Source: Deltaproteobacteria bacterium
Lineage (GTDB): Bacteria; Desulfobacterota; Binatia; UBA12015
Assembly (NCBI GenBank): GCA_016874715.1
Contig: VGTK01000042.1
Location: 1 to 37,287 of the forward strand
Length of the DNA stretch: 37,287 nt
Direction of reading: 5' to 3'
The notes under the pieces: model-generated
What the model saw: only the letters and a program-made list of their open reading frames with translations
The model's database searches: none
Told to the model about the DNA's origin: nothing
Shown here: positions 30,117-37,287 of the stretch, one piece after another
How the letters are laid out: every line of letters begins with the position of its first letter
How positions within the stretch are numbered: position 1 is the first letter of the stretch
Position numbers and translations under genes: made by a program

Positions 30117-31295
30117 ATGCCCGGGCCGACCGGCAAGGGCGTTCGCATGCGCGCGTACTCGGTCCTCGAGGCGCTGGCCACCCGCCACACCGTCACCTGC
30201 CTGGTCGTTCCGCTCTGGGACCCGCGCGGTCAGACGGACGTTCCCGCGGCCACGGCGGCTCTGGCCGAGGTGGTGCTCGCACCACCGGGGCCCGCGTATG
30301 CCGTGCACCGCAGGCTGCTGTCGCGAGCGTGGTACCGGCGCCTCGCCGCACAAGCGTCCGCCCGTCTGGGACCGTCGCCGCTCGAGAGCATCGTCGTTCC
30401 GTCCACGGTCGGATCGTCCCGTCTGACCGGACGCCGGTTCGCCCACGTGCACGCGTTCCGTCTCTGCACGGCGCCGTTCGCTGCTCCGTTTCTCGACGGC
30501 GCGCGCCTGAGCATCGATCTCGACGATCTGGAGGGCGAAGCCAGGCGGCGGATCGCCCGCCTGCCGGACACCGACCCGGCGATGGCGCGCGCTCTCGAGG
30601 CCGAGGCCGCGCTGGCCGACGTCCTCCTGCGGCACTGGCAACGGCGAGCCGACCTGCTCCTCGTCGCGTCCGAGCAGGACCGCGCCACGGCGCAGCGCGG
30701 CTTCGACGGAACGGTCCTGCTCGCACCCAACGTGGTGCACCCACCCCCGACCGTGCCGCCGCTGCCCTGCGACCCGCCGCACTGCATCCTGTTCGTCGGG
30801 GGGCTCGACTACCCGCCCAACCGCGACGCGGCCACCTGGCTCGCGCGCGAGATCGTGCCGGCCCTGGGACGCCTCGAGGCGCCCCCCTGGAAGCTGTACT
30901 TCGTCGGCGCAGGCGGCCCCACGCTGCTCGCGAGCCTCGGCGCGCGCGATCCGCGGCTGGTCGCGTACGACGCGGTGCCCGACGTCGCCCCGCTGCTCGC
31001 TCGCGCCCGGGCCGCCGTCGTCCCCCTGCGGGCGGGTGGCGGGACGCGGATCAAGGTGCTCGAGGCGCTCGCGTACGCGCGGCCGGTCGTCGCGACGACC
31101 GTCGGCGCCGAAGGCCTCGACCTGACCGGAGGCACCCATCTCCTGATCGGCGACGACGCCGCCGCGATCGCGGCGCACCTCGCGAGCCTGCTGCGCGACG
31201 ACCACCTGGCGACGCGTCTCGGCGCGGCGGGGCGCGGTCGAGTCCTGGAGGCCTACACGCCCGACCCGTTGGCTCGGGCGCTCGCCAGCGTGTAA
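30117..31295 (+). CDS. GT4-type glycosyltransferase
   Basis: From ATG 30117 there are 392 residues of GT-B fold: N-terminal domain with 'GPTGKGVRMRAYSVLEALA', and C-terminal nucleotide-sugar domain with 'CILFVGGLDYPPNRDAATWL', 'VPDVAPLLARARAAVVPLRAGGGTRIKVLEALAYARPVVAT' and 'GAEGLDL', typical of the GT4 enzymes found with exopolysaccharide loci. Family proteins begin about ten residues earlier, and the bases just upstream do encode such a start ('NDLLYITPV'). Back to the TGA at 30039 there is no ATG, GTG or TTG, only CTG codons at 30072 and 30087. A CTG start or a lost base is likely. It follows the sulfatase-like gene by 117 bp. Confidence 0.85.
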   Translation: MPGPTGKGVRMRAYSVLEALATRHTVTCLVVPLWDPRGQTDVPAATAALAEVVLAPPGPAYAVHRRLLSRAWYRRLAAQASARLGPSPLESIVVPSTVGSSRLTGRRFAHVHAFRLCTAPFAAPFLDGARLSIDLDDLEGEARRRIARLPDTDPAMARALEAEAALADVLLRHWQRRADLLLVASEQDRATAQRGFDGTVLLAPNVVHPPPTVPPLPCDPPHCILFVGGLDYPPNRDAATWLAREIVPALGRLEAPPWKLYFVGAGGPTLLASLGARDPRLVAYDAVPDVAPLLARARAAVVPLRAGGGTRIKVLEALAYARPVVATTVGAEGLDLTGGTHLLIGDDAAAIAAHLASLLRDDHLATRLGAAGRGRVLEAYTPDPLARALASV

Positions 31296-31400
31296 TCGTG
31301 GTCGGGCGGGACGTCCGCGCGGGATCTGCCCCTGCGGTCCTGCCCGCAGACGTTCGTCGCCGGCCAGCGGCGGCGAGACCGCCATCCGGGAGGACCCGCC

Positions 31401-33113
31401 GTGCACGACCTGATCATCCGCAACGCGACCGTCGTCGACGGCACCGGCGCGAGCGCCCGTGCGGGCGACGTGGCGATCACCAACGGCCGCATCGACGCCG
31501 TCACCGCCCCCGGGGCGATCGCGCCCGGGGCGAAGAACGCGGCCGAGGAGATCGACGCCGGCGGCCTCGTCGCCGCCCCCGGCTTCATCGACGTGCACAC
31601 GCACTACGACTGCCAGCTCTTCTGGGACCCGACGGCGAGCCCGTCGTCGTGGCACGGCGTGACGAGCGTCGTCATGGGCAACTGCGGGTTCACCATCGCG
31701 CCCTGCCTGCCCGAGCACCGCGAGACGGTCATGCAGCTGCTGCTCTACGTCGAGGGCATGCCGATCGAGACGCTACGCGCGGGCATCGAGTGGAGCTGGG
31801 AGGAGTTCCCCGACTACCTCGGCGCACTCGAGCGCCAGGGTGTCGGGCCGAACGTGGCGGCCTTCGTCGGCATGTCGGCGGTGCGCTTCCGCGTGATGGG
31901 CAAGGCCGCGGTCGAGCGTCCGGCGACCGGGGACGAGATCACGCGCATGCAGCACGTCGTCCGCGACGCGATGCGCGCAGGTGCCGTCGGCTGGTCGACG
32001 TCGCTCTCGCCGACACACTTCTTCGGTGACGGCACGCCCGCACCGACGCGCGTCTCGGACGACGCCGAGCTCGACGCGATGGCCGCCGTCCTGCGCGAGT
32101 TCGGACACGGCCTCATCGAGCTGGCACCGCAGAGCCTGCTCGGCACGCCCGACGACAAGCTGCGCGAGCTCGACCTGTTCGCGCGCCTCGCGCGGGTCTC
32201 GGGCCGGACGGTGACGTTCGCGCCGCTGCACGAGTCGCCGTTCTTTCCGGGAGCCGCGCAGCAGATCCTCGACGCGTCGCGCGCGCACCTGGCGGACGGC
32301 GCGAGCGTCGTGCCGCAGGTCGGCTGCCGCCCGCTGGAGCTGCGCTTCGACTTCGCCCGGCCCGCCTTCGGCCTCGAGAACAACGGCTTCTGGAAGCCGA
32401 TCATGCACCGCACGCTCGACGAGCGCCGGGCGATGTTCGCGAGCCCGGACTTCCGCGCCAAGCTGCGCGGATACGACGCCAACATGAAGGCGCTGCTGAC
32501 GCCGAGCTGGGAGCGCATGTTCCTGCGCGTGCCGGCGCACCCCGAGAACGCGCGCTGGGTCGACGTCAGCGTCGCCGACATGGCGCGGCAGACGGGTAAG
32601 CACCCGGTGGACGCCTTCCTCGACGTCTCGCTCGCCGATGACCTCGCCGGACAGTGGGGCGTCGAGGTCCTGAACGCCGACGAGGAGAAGGTCGGCGCGC
32701 TGATCCGCTCCGAAGGCACCGTGCTCGCACTGTCCGACGCGGGCGCGCACGTCGACACGCTGTGCGATCAGGGCTTCACCAGCTACCTGCTCGGCCACTG
32801 GGTGCGCGAGCGCGGGCTGCTCGGCCTCGAGGAGGCGGTGCGCCTCATCACCAGCAGGCCCGCCGAGGTCTACGGCCTGCACGATCGCGGCACGCTCGCC
32901 GCCGGCAAGGCCGCCGACGTCGTGCTGTTCGACCCGAAGACGATCCGCATGCGTCCGACGGAGGTCGTCGCCGACCTGCCCGGCGGGCAGAAGCGCCTCC
33001 TGCAGCGCGCGGAGGGCATTCCGCTGGTGCTCGTGAACGGCAGGCGCGCGGTCGCGGACGGCAAGCCGACGGGCACGCTCGCGGGCCAGGTGCTGCGCGG
33101 CGGAAGAGCCTGA
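31401..33113 (+). CDS. N-acyl-D-amino-acid deacylase-type amidohydrolase
   Basis: This 570-residue metal-dependent hydrolase has the small beta-sandwich formed by both ends ('HDLIIRNATVVDGTGASARAG' and 'GTLAAGKAADVVLFDPKTI') around a TIM barrel. Metal and catalytic residues are visible in 'GFIDVHTHYDCQLFWDP' (H-x-H), 'HGVTSVVMGNCGFTIAP', 'MPIETLRAGIEWSWEEFPDYL' and 'LALSDAGAHVDTLCDQG' (catalytic Asp). This is the D-aminoacylase group, which removes acyl groups from N-acyl-D-amino acids or cleaves related cyclic amides. The start is GTG 31401 with GGGAGGA nine bases upstream. It is a separate transcription unit 105 bp after the GT4 gene and converges on the rRNA methyltransferase gene. Confidence 0.9.
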   Translation: MHDLIIRNATVVDGTGASARAGDVAITNGRIDAVTAPGAIAPGAKNAAEEIDAGGLVAAPGFIDVHTHYDCQLFWDPTASPSSWHGVTSVVMGNCGFTIAPCLPEHRETVMQLLLYVEGMPIETLRAGIEWSWEEFPDYLGALERQGVGPNVAAFVGMSAVRFRVMGKAAVERPATGDEITRMQHVVRDAMRAGAVGWSTSLSPTHFFGDGTPAPTRVSDDAELDAMAAVLREFGHGLIELAPQSLLGTPDDKLRELDLFARLARVSGRTVTFAPLHESPFFPGAAQQILDASRAHLADGASVVPQVGCRPLELRFDFARPAFGLENNGFWKPIMHRTLDERRAMFASPDFRAKLRGYDANMKALLTPSWERMFLRVPAHPENARWVDVSVADMARQTGKHPVDAFLDVSLADDLAGQWGVEVLNADEEKVGALIRSEGTVLALSDAGAHVDTLCDQGFTSYLLGHWVRERGLLGLEEAVRLITSRPAEVYGLHDRGTLAAGKAADVVLFDPKTIRMRPTEVVADLPGGQKRLLQRAEGIPLVLVNGRRAVADGKPTGTLAGQVLRGGRA

Positions 33114-33144
33114 CGACCGATCGCTCGCCTCGAGAGGGGCCGAT

Positions 33145-34431
33145 CTACCCGAGCGCGGTCGCTCGTGGATCCTTCCGCGTCAGCAGCGCGACCGCCTCGA
33201 CGTGGTACGTTTGCGGGAAGATGTCGATCGGCTGCACGAGCTCGACGCGGTATGCGCGCGCCAGCGTCTTGAGGTCGCGCGCGAGCGTCGCCGGATTGCA
33301 CGACACGTAGACGATCCGTGCCGCTGCCAGCGCGAGCAGCGACGACAGCGCCTCCGCGGCGCCGCTGCGCGGCGGATCGAGTACGACCGTGTCGACGCGC
33401 AGGCCGCGCCTGGTCCAGCCGCGCAGCACGGTCTCGGTCGGGCCGATCGCGAGCTCGACGTTGTCGATCCCCAGCCGGCGCACGTTCTCGCGCGCCGCCT
33501 CCACGCTGGTCGGTGTGCGCTCGACGGCGAGCACCGCACCGGCGCGACGCGCGAGCGGCAGGCTGAGGTTGCCGGCGCCCGCGTAGAGGTCCGCGACGCG
33601 GTGGTGCTTCGCCACGCTCGCGTGCTCGAGCACGAGGCGGATCAGCTCCGCGTTGCCGTGGTCGCTCACCTGGCTGAAGTCGCCGGCGCGCAGCCACATC
33701 TCGTCGCCGTCGACGAGCGGCACGCGCACGCGGTCGTCGCCCCAGACGCGCCGGAAGCGCTTGCCGCGCAGGACGAGAGCCGCGATGCGTGGCTCTCGTC
33801 GCAGCAGGGCCTCGCCGACCTCGGCGTCCGCTGCGGCCATCTCACCATCCGCCTGCGCCACGACCGCCACCCGGTGGTCGTCGCCGGTCGCGACGATCTC
33901 GACGCGGTTCACACGCGTACCGAGCGCCCGGACGAGCGCGCGCGCGAGCGGGATCGCACCCTCGAGACGCTCGTGGCCGAGCAGGCAGTGCTCCACCGGA
34001 ACCAGGTCGTGCGACGCCGCCGCGAGGAAGCCGACCTCGCTGTCGGCGACGCGCAGGCTGAGGCGCCGCCGGTAGCCGTACTCGCTCGCGGCACGCACGA
34101 TCGGTCGCACCACCGACGGGTCGATGCCTCCCATGCGCGAGAGGAGGTCACGGACCGATGCTTCCTTCGCCGCAGCCTGCGCGTCGTAGGCGACGTGCTG
34201 CCAGGGGCAGCCGCCGCAGCGCGGCAGGTAGGGACACGGCGCCTCGCGCCGCACCGGGCCGGGGGCGAGCACGCGGGCCACGCGCGCGTAGGCGAACGTC
34301 GGATGGTCCTCGTCGACCTCCACCTCGACCTCGTCGCCCGGTGCGGCCTGCCGCACGAAGTGCACCTTTCCGTCGATCCGCGCGACGCCGTGCGGACCGT
34401 GCGCGAGCGACTCGATGCGGGCGACGGCCAT
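33145..34431 (-). CDS. rlmD: 23S rRNA (uracil-5-)-methyltransferase family protein (RlmD/RumA-like)
   Basis: This 428-residue protein has an N-terminal TRAM domain ('VARIESLAHGPHGVARIDGK', 'APGDEVEVEVDEDHPTF'), then the Fe-S cluster cysteines 'CPYLPRCGGCPWQHVAYDAQ' plus 'VEHCLLGH', and the SAM methyltransferase domain with 'VADLYAGAGNLSLPLARRAG', 'VVLDPPRSGA' and the catalytic Cys in 'IVYVSCNPATLARD'. These enzymes use SAM to methylate C5 of a specific uridine in 23S rRNA. RlmD, RlmC and TrmA-like members cannot be told apart here, so the symbol names the best-fitting group. ATG 34431 begins right at the TRAM domain. Divergent from the S9 peptidase gene, with only 21 bp between the starts. 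Confidence 0.85.
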   Translation of the reverse strand: MAVARIESLAHGPHGVARIDGKVHFVRQAAPGDEVEVEVDEDHPTFAYARVARVLAPGPVRREAPCPYLPRCGGCPWQHVAYDAQAAAKEASVRDLLSRMGGIDPSVVRPIVRAASEYGYRRRLSLRVADSEVGFLAAASHDLVPVEHCLLGHERLEGAIPLARALVRALGTRVNRVEIVATGDDHRVAVVAQADGEMAAADAEVGEALLRREPRIAALVLRGKRFRRVWGDDRVRVPLVDGDEMWLRAGDFSQVSDHGNAELIRLVLEHASVAKHHRVADLYAGAGNLSLPLARRAGAVLAVERTPTSVEAARENVRRLGIDNVELAIGPTETVLRGWTRRGLRVDTVVLDPPRSGAAEALSSLLALAAARIVYVSCNPATLARDLKTLARAYRVELVQPIDIFPQTYHVEAVALLTRKDPRATALG

Positions 34432-34452
34432 CGTGGTAGAGGGGTCGGTATC

Positions 34453-36411
34453 ATGCCGAAGCAGATCGCGCCTTACGGGTCGTGGCGCTCGCCGATCACC
34501 GCCCGCTGGATCGTCGCCGACGCGGTCGGACTCGGCGCGATCGCCGTCGCCGGCGACGACCTGGTGTGGAGCGAGTCGCGACCGGGCGAGGGTGGACGCA
34601 CGGCGCTCGTGCGGCGCCGCCCCGACGGCACGACGCTCGACCTGCTGCCCCGGCCGTGGAGCGCGCGTAGCCGCGTGCACGAGTACGGCGGCGGCGCCTT
34701 CAGCGCATCGCGCGACAGCGTCTACTTCGTCGACGACCGCGAGCAGCGCGTGATGGCATGCGCGCTCGACGGTGCGGCGCCGGTGGCGCTGACGGCGCCG
34801 TCGGCGCGCCGCCACGCCGACTTCGCGATCGACGCGCGGCGCCGGCGCCTGATCGCCGTTTGCGAGGACGTCGCGGCGAGGCCCGAGCCCGCGAACTTCC
34901 TGGTCTCGATCCCGCTCGCGGGCTGCGAGCAGGGCGCGACGCTGGTCTCGGGCCACGACTTCTACGCCTCGCCGCGTCTCAGCCCCGACGGGACGCAGCT
35001 CGCGTGGCTCGCGTGGCGGCACCCGAACATGCCGTGGGACGCGACCGAGCTGTGGGTCGCGGATCTCGACCCTGCGGGATCCCCGCGCGACGCGCGATGC
35101 GTCGCGGGCGGGAGCGGCGAGTCGGTCTTCCAGCCCGAGTGGTCGCCGGGCGGCGTGCTGCACTTCGTCTCCGACCGGACGGGCTTCTGGAACCTCTACC
35201 GCTGCGACCGCGCGGCGGGTGTCGGTTCGGCGATCGAGGCACTGTGCCCGCGCGCGGCCGAGTTCGGGCTGCCGCAGTGGGCGTTCGGCATGACGACCTA
35301 CGGCTTCGCGGACGAGCACCGGATCATCTGCTGCCACGCCGAGCGCGGCGAGTGGCGCCTCGCGCGCCTCGACACGCGCGACGGCTCCCTGACGCCGATC
35401 GACGTTCCGTTCATCGGCTTCTCGTCGCTCGTCGTGCGCGGCGTGCGCGCATGGTTCGTCGGCGGTTCGGCGACCGAGCCGGCGGCGCTCGTCGAGCTCG
35501 ACCACGCGTCCGGCGAGCACCGCGTCCTGCGCCGCTCGGCGAGCCTCGAGCTCGATCCCGGCTACGTCTCGACCGCACGGGCGATCGAATTTCCGACCGG
35601 CAGCGGCGGCACCGCGTACGGCTTCTACTACCCGCCGCGCAACCGCGAATTCCAGGGTCCGCCCGGCGAGCTTCCGCCGCTACGCGTGCGCTCGCACGGC
35701 GGACCGACGTCGGCCACCGACGGGTCGCTGAAGCTGCCGATCCAGTACTGGACGAGCCGCGGCTTCGCGGTGCTCGACGTCAACTACGGCGGCAGCACCG
35801 GCTACGGGCGCGCCTACCGCGAGCGGCTGAACGGCCAGTGGGGCGTGGTGGACGTCGCGGACTGCGTCGCCGGCGCGCGGCATCTCGCCGCGCAGGGCCT
35901 CGCCGACACCGAGCGGCTGACGATCAGCGGCGGCAGCGCCGGCGGCTACACCACGCTGTGCGCGCTGGTGTTCCACGACGTGTTCGCCGCGGGCGCCAGC
36001 CACTACGGCATCGGGGACCTCGCGGCACTCGCCGCGGACACGCACAAGTTCGAGTCGCGCTACACCGAATCGCTGGTCGCACCCTGGCCGGCGGGCGAGG
36101 CTCTGTACCGCGAGCGCTCGCCGCTGCACCATGCGGACCGCCTGTCGCGCCCGGTGATCTTCTTCCAGGGCCTCGACGACAAGGTGGTGCCACCGAACCA
36201 GGCCCAGGCGATGGTCGCGGCGCTGCGCGCGAAGCGGCTGCCGGTCGCCTACGTGGCGTTTCCCGGCGAGCAGCACGGGTTCCGGAAGGCCGAGACCATC
36301 GTGCGCGCGCTCGAGGCGGAGCTCGACTTCTTCGGTCGCATCCTCGGCTTCACGCCCGCCGACCCGATCGAGCCGGTCGAGATCGAGAACTTTCCCGGAC
36401 GTCGGAGGTAG
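34453..36411 (+). CDS. S9-family prolyl oligopeptidase-type serine peptidase
   Basis: This 652-residue protein has an N-terminal beta-propeller with repeated 'SPDGTQLAWLAWRHPNMPWD' and 'FQPEWSPGGVLHFVSDRTGFWNLY' blades, then an alpha/beta-hydrolase catalytic domain. The triad is visible as Ser in 'TISGGSAGGYTTLCAL', Asp in 'FFQGLDDKVVPPNQ' and His in 'FPGEQHGFRK'. The oxyanion Tyr lies in 'VLDVNYGGSTGYGRAYRERL'. This is the S9C (acylaminoacyl-peptidase-like) arrangement, cytoplasmic here because there is no signal peptide. The start is ATG 34453. The short divergent gap to the RlmD-like gene means at least one promoter overlaps coding sequence. Confidence 0.92.
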   Translation: MPKQIAPYGSWRSPITARWIVADAVGLGAIAVAGDDLVWSESRPGEGGRTALVRRRPDGTTLDLLPRPWSARSRVHEYGGGAFSASRDSVYFVDDREQRVMACALDGAAPVALTAPSARRHADFAIDARRRRLIAVCEDVAARPEPANFLVSIPLAGCEQGATLVSGHDFYASPRLSPDGTQLAWLAWRHPNMPWDATELWVADLDPAGSPRDARCVAGGSGESVFQPEWSPGGVLHFVSDRTGFWNLYRCDRAAGVGSAIEALCPRAAEFGLPQWAFGMTTYGFADEHRIICCHAERGEWRLARLDTRDGSLTPIDVPFIGFSSLVVRGVRAWFVGGSATEPAALVELDHASGEHRVLRRSASLELDPGYVSTARAIEFPTGSGGTAYGFYYPPRNREFQGPPGELPPLRVRSHGGPTSATDGSLKLPIQYWTSRGFAVLDVNYGGSTGYGRAYRERLNGQWGVVDVADCVAGARHLAAQGLADTERLTISGGSAGGYTTLCALVFHDVFAAGASHYGIGDLAALAADTHKFESRYTESLVAPWPAGEALYRERSPLHHADRLSRPVIFFQGLDDKVVPPNQAQAMVAALRAKRLPVAYVAFPGEQHGFRKAETIVRALEAELDFFGRILGFTPADPIEPVEIENFPGRRR

Positions 36412-36450
36412 CCGCCCTGCTCGGTTCGAGCGCTCGTGGGAGGTGAAGCC

Positions 36451-36490
36451 GGGCGGGCGTCGGTCGGAAACGTTCTGCCGGTTCCCGCCC
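36451..36490. terminator. Stem-loop between convergent genes
   Basis: GGGCGGG (36451-36457) pairs with CCCGCCC (36484-36490), with partly paired sequence inside. It lies 40 bases after the S9 peptidase stop and 27 bases from the stop of the membrane protein on the other strand, so it may serve both. Confidence 0.4.
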
Positions 36491-36516
36491 TCGTGTCGGC
36501 GAAGCCGGTATGGGCG

Positions 36517-37287
36517 TCAGTCCGGATAGCCGCGCAGGCCGCGCGCGATCGGGTTGTCCGCGAAGTCCCAGTTGCGCCCCGGCGCCGCGTCGACCGACAC
36601 GGGCGACGCGTTCCACACGATCGCGGCCGGTGGCCTGCCCCGCGGTCCGTAGGTGCCGACCGCCTGGATCGCCGCCTGCAACGGCAGCAGGGCCCACACC
36701 GCGACGGTGAACGCGCGCCGTCGCCGCGGCGCCGCGGTGGTGCCGATGCCCATCGCGACCAGCAGCACGATCAGAGGCTGGGTCTCGGAGAGCAGCCGCG
36801 GACCGTAGCTGTACCCGCCCCACCAGTTCGACCAGGCGGCGGTGAGGAGCAGCGCCACGACGATGCCGGCGATCAGTGCCACCGCGAGGTCGTTCGCGAA
36901 CGCACGCGGCTCGAGCGCGAGCAGCAGCACGAGCAGCACGGTCACCGGGAAGTAGACGAAGAGCCCGCGCCCGGGGCTCAGCAGCAGCCCCGGAAGCGCG
37001 GTCGCGAAGTCGAACGCCATCGGTGCGGCGACGCCGTAGCCGCCGCTCACCGTGCCGAACACCAGCCCGTTCCACGCGAGCAGCGCGGCCGCACCGACGA
37101 GCGCCGGGGCGGCGAGTGCCACCCACTGCCGCGGGTGGCGCCGCAGCGCGACCAGCGCGAGGGGGGGCCACGATGAGCAGGTTGTTCGGCCGGATCGCGA
37201 CCGCGAGCGCGCACGACGCGGAGAACGCGGCGACCGCACCCGCGACCCGCTCGCCCGTCGCCGCGCGCCGCGACGCGCGCGCGAGAC
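36517..37287 (-). pseudogene. Multi-spanning membrane protein, C-terminal part, frameshifted at a G7 run (partial)
   Basis: The minus-strand frame from the edge reads 'AVAAFSASCALAVAIRPNNL' and 'LIVAP', then at seven C/G (37161-37167) it must skip one base to continue 'LALVALRRHPRQWVALAAPA', 'LLLSPGRGLFVYFPVTVLLV', 'TAAWSNWWGGYSYGPRLLSE' and 'NWDFADNPIARGLRGYPD'. The R-P-N-N-L helix, 'L-S-P-G-R-G-L' loop and 'W-x-G-G-x-x-Y-G-P-R-L' block are typical of the C-terminal half of large polytopic glycosyltransferase-like proteins of the dolichyl-phosphate-mannose/PMT-like class. Six C would give an open frame throughout. The N-terminus is outside the window. Slippage in life (phase variation) or in sequencing are both possible. 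Confidence 0.7.

Noticed and set aside
27053..32029. Plus-strand open frame of over 1600 codons
   Set aside because: It only contains the YaiO fragment as real coding sequence; elsewhere it shadows the glycosyltransferase, sulfatase-like, GT4 and amidohydrolase genes in other frames.
33145..35520. N-terminal extension of the RlmD-like protein by some 360 residues
   Set aside because: The extension is antisense to the S9 peptidase and lacks domain sequence. The TRAM domain starts right at ATG 34431.
1..37287. tRNA, rRNA or riboswitch
   Set aside because: Reading both strands by eye gave no cloverleaf, rRNA-like stretch or known aptamer core. Short or divergent RNAs could be missed without a covariance search.

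Overview
The window is a very GC-rich chromosomal segment from a Gram-negative bacterium. A lipid A-type acyltransferase, an outer-membrane beta-barrel fragment and a lipoprotein signal support the Gram-negative envelope. The mix of VOC enzymes, paired thiolase-like/DUF35 proteins, a sigma-54 regulator and many small intergenic hairpins fits an environmental lineage such as Binatota or Myxococcota-like 'deltaproteobacteria'; this placement is inference and no marker gene here proves it. I see no rRNA, tRNA, CRISPR array, transposase or replication origin.

Layout. 1-1756: a divergent unit with the first 54 codons of a GAF-type sigma-54 activator on the minus strand, two inverted repeats, a good -24/-12 promoter, a VOC gene and a broken flavin/split-barrel gene. 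1785-5189: sterol desaturase-family protein, DUF547 gene interrupted by an amber codon, ECF sigma gene with a frameshift, and its NrsF-type anti-sigma partner. 5209-6984: small membrane and secreted proteins including an NrtS-like protein, a YceI-like secreted protein, a carboxymuconolactone decarboxylase remnant and a 12-bp tandem repeat. 7006-10319: coiled-coil protein, TetR regulator and D-2-hydroxyacid dehydrogenase in one operon, then a lipid A-type acyltransferase. 10452-18455: acyl-CoA related genes (two thiolase-like proteins each with a DUF35/OB-fold partner, an alpha/beta hydrolase-fold protein with a lost nucleophile, a PaaI-type thioesterase), a PHP phosphoesterase, a branched-chain aminotransferase and a VOC protein. 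18576-24579: hybrid histidine kinase, glyA, LysR regulator and a TTC38-like repeat protein. 24938-31295: a polysaccharide-type locus, in order receiver protein, membrane-anchored HEAT protein, processive family-2 glycosyltransferase, YaiO-type outer-membrane barrel, membrane sulfatase-like protein and a GT4-type glycosyltransferase. 31401-37287: D-aminoacylase-type amidohydrolase, RlmD-type rRNA methyltransferase, S9 peptidase and the C-terminal part of a multi-spanning membrane protein.

The most interesting candidate system is the 25-31 kb locus. Its gene order suggests synthesis of a glycan at the inner membrane, export through a YaiO barrel and modification by a periplasmic sulfatase-like enzyme, with a stand-alone receiver at the head. 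In this copy several members are damaged: the glycosyltransferase is frameshifted, the barrel gene is cut off and joined to the sulfatase gene, and the HEAT gene has no stop before the glycosyltransferase.

At least six genes in the window are disrupted. Three of the frame changes are net -1, one is +1 in a run of seven G, one is an in-frame TAG and one is a larger deletion junction. This may be real gene decay, but it is also what consensus errors in a GC-rich long-read or metagenome assembly look like, so read-level checking decides how to read these genes.
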